Positions 57,847 to 64,000 of a stretch of 64,000 bases of DNA are shown here, piece after piece. Position numbers and translations under genes: made by a program. This DNA is from Pyrenopolyporus hunteri (Eukaryota; Ascomycota; Sordariomycetes; Xylariales; Hypoxylaceae), in NCBI GenBank assembly GCA_902806595.1, contig CADCXC010000003.1, positions 3,100,001-3,164,000 of the forward strand. The letters are read 5' to 3'. The notes below the pieces were generated by a model. The model worked only from the letters and a program-made list of their open reading frames with translations. It did no database searches and had not been told where the DNA came from. Within the stretch, counting starts at the first letter, position 1. Each line of letters opens with the position of its first letter.

Positions 57847-60800
57847 ATGGCCCCGAATCGCGGACCCGGGAGCAAGGACGTTTACATCCACGAGATCGAT
57901 CGGACCCCAGAATATGTAGATTTCATCCAGAAGCTCACAGCCTTCCACGAGAAACGCGGTACGTCGTTCGAACCCGAACCTCGACTCCCTACCATGCATG
58001 GCCACGTAAATGTCGACCTACTCAAGCTCTACAAGGCCGTTATCGCGAAGGGAGGCTACGACGAGCTTAACAAAGTTCAGAAGGCCTGGGGTGTCCTCGC
58101 TGCTGAACTGGGCATGCACCATGTGGATAGTAAAGGTATCGGACAGCTCTCCTTTCAGCTAAAGCAGGATTTCTATCGTTACCTCGCAGCCTACTGGATG
58201 CATGATCAGTACGGCAAGGAGCCTCCGCCCAAAGAGATTTTGGAGCAACAGTCGTGTGCTAGTAAGCTTGGCCCAGTCCTAACCCGTACCGTCGAAAACT
58301 TCAAACTATCCTCGAGCCGCTCCGGGGCAGAGACTCCTAGTCGAGACGAGCGCCAGAGCGAGGGCACCCCGGTGTCGGGAAACAGAGCTTCGGGTCGTCT
58401 CCGCGAGGCTCCTCCCCAGCGAGTTCCATTCCAGCCCGAGACAGGACCCAGCCGCCAGCCTAGGCAAGCTCCCTCGCACCATGGCACACCGACGGCCCCT
58501 ATCACCACTGCCGCCGCCACCCATACCGCGCACAACTCCAACCCCCCTCATCCCCAGCATCCCAACCACCACCTTCCCCAGCACCACAATCCCAACAACC
58601 CTCTTCACTTGATACAGGCCCAACAAGCAGCCATTCACGGTGCCTCGAGTGCCTTCACCCCCGCGAACCCCGACACTGCGTCGCGCTTGGCGGAATTTTA
58701 CGAGCCGCGCTCTCCAATCTCCGTCCCTCTCCGTCCTGTGAGTACTCCCGGGAACAACCCGGAGTTCGCCAAACGACAACGCCAGCTACGGGCGGGGCTT
58801 GGCGTCCCCGACCCTCAAGTGCCGGCTCGTACAGCTCTTCCGGGAATCGGTTTTGAGGGGCCTAACATCTATATGCGCTGTCTCCAAGCTCTCCGTTCAA
58901 CGAATCCCGCCGAACAGTCCTTCGCGCTCAACCATCTTGTCAAGATCTCGTTCGAGCGCGGCGACAAGTATAAATTCGAATCCTTCCTCGGATTAGCCGA
59001 GGGTCTCATCGAGAAAGCGCTCGAGGTCGGCGGGTTGTTCTATCATATCGACTGGCAGATTTCCTATTTAAATGACCCGGAGAATCCGGACATCTCTGTT
59101 CTTGACGGGCTCAACGGCACGAGTGATATCCTTGAACGCATCGCTAAACTTTCGCCGAAGCCGGTTCTGGGTTATATGCAGTCTGCAGAATTCAGCGATC
59201 GCCTAGTACGAATCACCGAAGCCGTCCTTACTATCCGGAACATGGTAATGTTGGTTGAGAACGCTATCTACATGGCGGATGTATATCCCTTGAAAGACAT
59301 GCTCTGCATCATTCTACATCTCCCGAATCTGGAGATGCTCGTCGAGATCAAGCATTTTGCTCTGGACACCGCCGAGCAGCTCACGCCTTGGCTCACGCTG
59401 GATTCCGAAGATCCGTTGTATCGCACGCTTCTGTCGCAGCTGGACTCGACGGATCGAGGCACGATTCTGACATCTCTCCGTGCTCTCAGTCGGATATCGA
59501 TGAATCTGGACGCGACCAATAAAATGCAGAATGTTCCTGCTGCGGTCTTGCAGAACATTATGAATTGGCTCTTGCTGAACGATGAAGAGCTCATGGACGC
59601 CTGCCTAGACTTCCTGTACCAGTACACTGCGGTTGTAGCTAACGTCGAGTCGCTGCTCAAGGCCGTTAACATGGAGCACGTTGTACCGCATCTTGTCAGG
59701 CTATTGGCACATGGAGCAAAACGAGTGAGAGAAGACAGAATTCTCGAGCCGGAACGAAAAGCGCAAGCGTCAGAAGAAGTAGCAACCCTACCTCCGGATC
59801 TCCAGGAAAGATTGATGAATACCGAGGAGCCTCAAAGATGCTTTTTATGGCTCCAGAGTCTATTCGAGGAGGACGCCGAGTCTCACATCACACAGATTGC
59901 CATATGGCAAGCATACCAAAACTCTTTCAGAGCCTTAGCTGGTAACCCAAGAAGCATGCTTAGCGCGGCTGACTTTATCAGGAACGTTAGCCATGTTTTT
60001 ATCAATGCTCGTGCCCAGATTATCAGACGTCAACGAACCGACCAATCAGATCTATTCATAATAGAAGGCATCCGAGCGCGCGCGCTGCCGGTAAACCCTG
60101 ACACCAAAGAAGAGTACTCTCCTTGCAGGTGGATGATAGCTAAGGGCCCCTACCTCAGGAAGTGTAACCATTTCTTACTTGGTGGGGAGGAGATGTGGCA
60201 TCATGTCTTGACTGCCCACATAGGCGCCACTATCGACAGCGGCGGCAAGGTCGAGAACAAGGAGTTGGACGCGTCTTGTGGTTGGGAGGATTGCACAAAA
60301 TATGCGAGACCCAGCAGCGTGAAACTCTCGGAACTCGCACGCCACATCAAAACTCACTTCCCTTCGGGGCAGAAGCGCTCGTTCAACGAGGGTCCAGAGT
60401 CGACGGCGAAGCGGCACCGCAAGGCCTATGTCGTCCCAGCGAAGACAATGAGTCTCGCTTGGGAGCAAACCATCGTCACGAGGGATGAACGGAACCCCAA
60501 GATCGAACAGGCTGCCGGCATCCCGTTGAGCGCCGTACTGGTGCTACGTAATATTGCGCGCAATGTTGTTAAGACAGAGTCGGAGGAGCAACTGCTCAAG
60601 AAGCACGAGATGGGCGGCGAAGGCGGTGGCTGGAACGAGAAGCTGTTCCGCCCCGTCATGGCTCGCTTGTTCGAGGTCATGACGGAGAATAAGGCATTGG
60701 TAAGCTCTAAAGACCCTTCCCCCCCCCCCCCTTTTTTTTTTGTTTGGGGGGGGATCTTTTTTATCTTTTTGTCTCGTTTCCGGTTCCTTCTCCCCCACCC

Positions 60801-60916
60801 ACTTGGTATTTTTCGCTCATATTACCTACTACCGTTCTCTCATTCGCTGTTACTCACTGACACCCGACTAGGCCGATTATATTACTTCACTTCTTCAGTT
60901 GGTTCAGGATGACTAG
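57847..60916 (+). CDS. RSC9: Rsc9-like ARID subunit of a chromatin-remodelling complex (two exons)
   Basis: Exons 57847-60699 and 60872-60916 give 965 residues. RSC/SWI-SNF-type complexes slide and evict nucleosomes; Rsc9 is the ARID-containing subunit. The ARID lies at about residues 18-115 (YVDFIQKLTAFHEKRGTSFEPEPRLP, LLKLYKAVIAKGGYDELNKVQKAWGVLAAELG, QDFYRYLAAYW). A Pro/His-rich linker is followed by an armadillo-like helical region and a C-terminal C2H2-like segment (CGWEDCTKYA, LARHIKTHFP), as in metazoan ARID2/BAF200. A last exon (ADYITSLLQLVQDD) is inferred from a GTAAGC donor and CTAG acceptor in phase. The 172-base intron is longer than most here and holds C and T runs. Confidence 0.88.
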
Positions 60917-61411
60917 GAAGGAAGGGAATACAAGGTCCTAGGGCCATGGTCTAGATCGACGAGCAGGTCAATCCTCACGCGTAGGAATAATACCCAGGCG
61001 TTCCAGAGTCGGTTGGTCGGAGAGAAGGGCGTTACAAGGTTTTCCGCTGGGGTTTCTTCGTGCTTTAAGATCGTGGGGAAAGATGTATTGATATACCCTC
61101 TACTTACCAGGGCGGCACTTAAGACATTCCAAGGGCATCGTGAGTACGGATAGTCTACGGTTATCTACCATAACGTAGCCCGCTATACACATAGCCGGAT
61201 ACTCCCCATATTCAATCGCCTTAATCGATCATGTCACTCATCTCTGCTTTGCTACGGAGATTAATTCGTATCATTTTTATTTATACCTGCTTATCCGATG
61301 ATGATTACTTTTTGTACAATTCCATCAATCGCGCTGAGCCGCCGCAATGGCCATTCCGGATCCGCGATGACCAAATACGGAATTACCCGGCACCCTTCTT
61401 CGAGGAGACAT
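60917..61411. other. Convergent intergenic stretch
   Basis: Lies between the ends of the Rsc9-like and KH-protein genes. No feature is seen. Confidence 0.4.
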
Positions 61412-64000
61412 CTAATCTCGCTTACCAGCCTGACCCTCACGTACAGCCTGGAGGATAAGCTCCTTGGCCTTCTCACAACCCTCTTTAGAACCTGAAATTT
61501 CGATAGCCTCGTCCCTAGCCCGGTCACGCGGAACATTGATCTTACATCCACTCTGCTTACGAATGGCGTTGACTTTGGAGCCGCCTTGACCAATGACATG
61601 GCGGTACGTAGTTGGGTCGGGTAGAACAAGGTAGCCGACGGTATCGTTCTTCTGGGCTTCGTCAAGCGCTGCTGCAATCGCTTTCTTTGCCTTTTCGATG
61701 TTATCCGGGTGGCCTTTTAATACCCACGGAATGTTACCCTCCTCGGAAGAAGCCGAGTCCATAATCGTCCACGAGTGCGCATCCGTAGCCGACGCAGCAT
61801 CATCCGTGATTAAGGGGAGAGAGCCGGTAGTAGTTCGGGTAGACGAGGGTTTAGGTTTCGGCGGCACAGTATGACCTGCGTGATCTACTGTGACTTTGTG
61901 ATCATTTCTCAGCTTCCGGAAGAATTGGCCGTTCTCCGAAATAGCATGATGATATTTTCGCGGGATTTGGATCGTTTCGCCTTGCTGTTCCTTGATCAGC
62001 GATAAAATGCGTTCCTTTGCCTTCTCAACGTCGGCAGGTTGGCCAACCAGCTTCACCCCGGTCTGGCCACTCCCCTGTCGCGGAATATCAATCGAGACGT
62101 TAAACTGTGACTCAAGCTGACGCTTTGCCTCGCCACCTCGCCCGATTAATGACCGGTGCTTCTCGACAGGCACTTCCACCGTATCGGTGATTTGACTCTC
62201 ACGGTCCGACACTAGGGCCACAATGAGTTCGATAATCTTGTCGACCACATCTTGTCGTCCTTCGATCTTGATGGTATTCTCATCCGCGTCTTGTTTGGGG
62301 AACTGGATCGTTCGAGCCTGCAGTCGCCTATCTTCCGGGACACCAGCTTTAATCATAATATCGCGAAGAGTCGAACCTATTATCTAGGGTTAGGCTATTG
62401 GCAAATCGCATGTTCGGTGAGGATACGTACCGCCGGGGCCAATCAGATTCTTGTGCCATTTCCTGTCAATTTCAACCGTCTTTATGACGGTCTCATCGAA
62501 TATAGCCCTCTTTTCTTCGATGATTTTCTTAGCCGCTGTGACCTGTGCCTTTGTGCCCTTGATTTGAATTTCCACCGTTGCATCTTCAGTTTCGTTACGG
62601 TCATTGGGAATATCGATCTTCGCCCCTGTAATTTGGCGCAGTTCATCCATACCGGCACCACCAGAGCCAATCAACGATGGCAGTTGCTTTTGTTGAACCG
62701 TCACAGTAGCAGTAAACGAATTATCCTTGAGGTATTGGTAAAGAGAGAATATTTCGTCCCGCGCTTCGTCTGCGCCTTTCTTGGGACCCCTGATAGTGAC
62801 CTCATCGGGACCTTGCTGTCGTCGTGGCTTTCCGGCTTCGCTTGCAACGTCCACGACGGATTCATCGTCCTTGCCGGATTTCGATGTTTTGGGGAAATTG
62901 ATGTGGACGGAATACCGGTTTTGTAAACGATTGATCTGGCTACCCTGAGCGCCAATCAATTCCCGGTGATACTTAGGCTCGATCTTTAATGTGTGAATAG
63001 TCTCGTCAGCCCACTGGCGAGCAAGAGATGCGATATGGGTCTTTGCTCGCTCAGCCTTCGCCTTGGGGCCTTTCAGCTCGACCTCCCCATTCTGAACCTG
63101 GATATCTACATCAAACTTCTCGCGTAATTCGTTAATATGACTACCGCCCTTGCCAATGAGATGATTAGCAAACTTTTGTGGGAAATCAAATTTTAGTGTA
63201 AAACCGCGCTCCTTTTCATCTTCCTTCTCTTGCTCGACGAAATTCGCGGCCTTCTTCGAGAGAGACTCAACACTAGAAGCCGGCCCCCGCATGGTGATAG
63301 TGGTGCCCTTTACGCTGACCCTAACGGGAATGTTACCCGCGGCACGTGTTGTTGCGTCCTGTTCCTTTTTAATGAACTTTCGAAGCTTGTCTTGAAATCT
63401 GAAGTGGGAATTAGTAGAGTCCGAAGGCTCTAAAGCAATCGGCGGAGATACTAACTTGACTGGTACTTCTAGTGTCGCTGTTGCGATCTGCTCCTGTTTA
63501 CCAAGGAGTTCAAGGATATGCTTCCGAGCATCTGATAACCCCCGCTGAAATTGCTCGAGTTCAGAAGCAGTTGGAACCCCTTGAGGAACTTGGTATTCTT
63601 GTTTTGGGGCAGCTGGACCTTCATAAACGAGAAGGACCGGGAGATCACTTTCTGTAGCTTCCGGCACGACCAGGTTTACGCCAAATTCATCTTGCACCTT
63701 AGGCCTAATATCGCTCTTAAGATAAGAGTGGAAGAACGGATCAACCAGAACCGTTGCCAGTCGAGAAGGAGGGTGGCTGTTTATGATCGAACTCATTTCT
63801 TTCTGAGCCTTGAGCGCGTTCTTGCCCTCCCTCGCGTACAGCTCCCAAGGACTGACTATACCCTCGGAGAAAGGAGTATTAATATGGATTTGGTAAAGTT
63901 TCTCTAGTCGTTCAATCTCCTTCCTTTCGCGGAGATAGCGGGATATATCCCTTGAATATGTCGGCGCGCTACCCAAAGCGTGACTATGATGCCTCGCAAC
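61412..64000 (-). CDS. SCP160: Scp160/vigilin-type multi-KH RNA-binding protein, N-terminus outside window
   Basis: Visible exons are 64000-62431 and 62376-61412 (844 residues); the frame is still open at the right edge, so the start is missing. KH signatures in order: GKGGSHINEL, GAQGSQINRL, GSGGAGMDEL, GPGGSTLRDI (made by splicing), GRGGEAKRQL, a degenerate SENGQFFRKL lacking GxxG, and GQGGSKVNAI. Vigilin proteins bind mRNA and ribosomes, at the ER in yeast, and yeast Scp160 affects translation and ploidy. Charged linkers (DVASEAGKPRRQQGPDE) separate the domains. The degenerate repeat is usual in this family. The splice G|GT keeps frame. The end QAGKRD is taken at the first stop; a possible GTAAGC donor just before it is less likely. 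Confidence 0.92.

Overview
The window is nuclear DNA from a filamentous ascomycete (Pezizomycotina, probably Sordariomycetes). The evidence is eukaryotic genes with many short introns (about 50-120 nt, mostly GTAAGT/GTACGT/GTGAGT donors, several with CTAAC-like branch sites), single-copy fungal housekeeping proteins, a Zn2Cys6 regulator, Ser/Thr-rich GPI-type wall proteins and one AT-rich island that looks RIP-mutated. Exon joins below were worked out by hand from splice signals, reading phase and recognisable protein continuity. No transcript or database was available.

Layout. 1-5.9 kb: a small membrane protein, an orphan exon, and a Zn2Cys6 transcription factor (minus). 7.1-9.9 kb: dolichol kinase (minus). 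10.0-10.4 kb: AT-rich island. 11.7-16.2 kb: two Ser/Thr/Gly-rich wall-type proteins flanking a FAM32A-like protein (minus). 16.3-18.6 kb: an uncertain small gene and a CobW/ZNG1-type GTPase. 19.2-21.3 kb: F-box/leucine-repeat protein (minus). 22.5-24.9 kb: glycogen synthase (minus). 24.9-27.3 kb: repeat-rich, gene-free. 27.3-31.4 kb: Neo1-type P4-ATPase (minus). 32.3-33.9 kb: Hat2/RbAp48-like WD40 protein (minus). 34.9-39.3 kb: XRN1 5'-3' exoribonuclease. 40.7-42.8 kb: NRP1-like RRM/RanBP2 zinc-finger protein (minus). 45.2-46.7 kb: disordered protein of unknown function. 46.9-48.0 kb: methylthioadenosine phosphorylase (minus). 48.8-51.1 kb: secreted FAD-linked oxidoreductase. 51.9-54.8 kb: Ctr86/ataxin-10 homologue. 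55.4-56.9 kb: disordered unknown (minus). 57.8-60.9 kb: Rsc9-like ARID protein. 61.4 kb to the right edge: Scp160/vigilin-type multi-KH protein (minus, N-terminus outside the window).

The genes do not form one pathway. They are mostly ordinary cell functions: RNA decay and RNA binding (XRN1, NRP1-like, KH protein), chromatin (Hat2, Rsc9), membrane and glycosylation (Neo1, dolichol kinase), and metabolism (glycogen synthase, MTA phosphorylase). I see no gene cluster that amounts to a new system. The most unusual signals are in the DNA and gene structure: an AT-rich island whose only cytosines are in CpG; intergenic clusters of a palindromic TACCTAGGTA-type repeat; poly-T/poly-A palindromes; a five-base first coding exon in XRN1 abutting an 8-bp tandem repeat; a GC-AG intron in the Hat2 gene; a repeat-encoded upstream ORF over the F-box start; and a retained-intron frame in the Rsc9 gene that would encode a hydrophobic tail.
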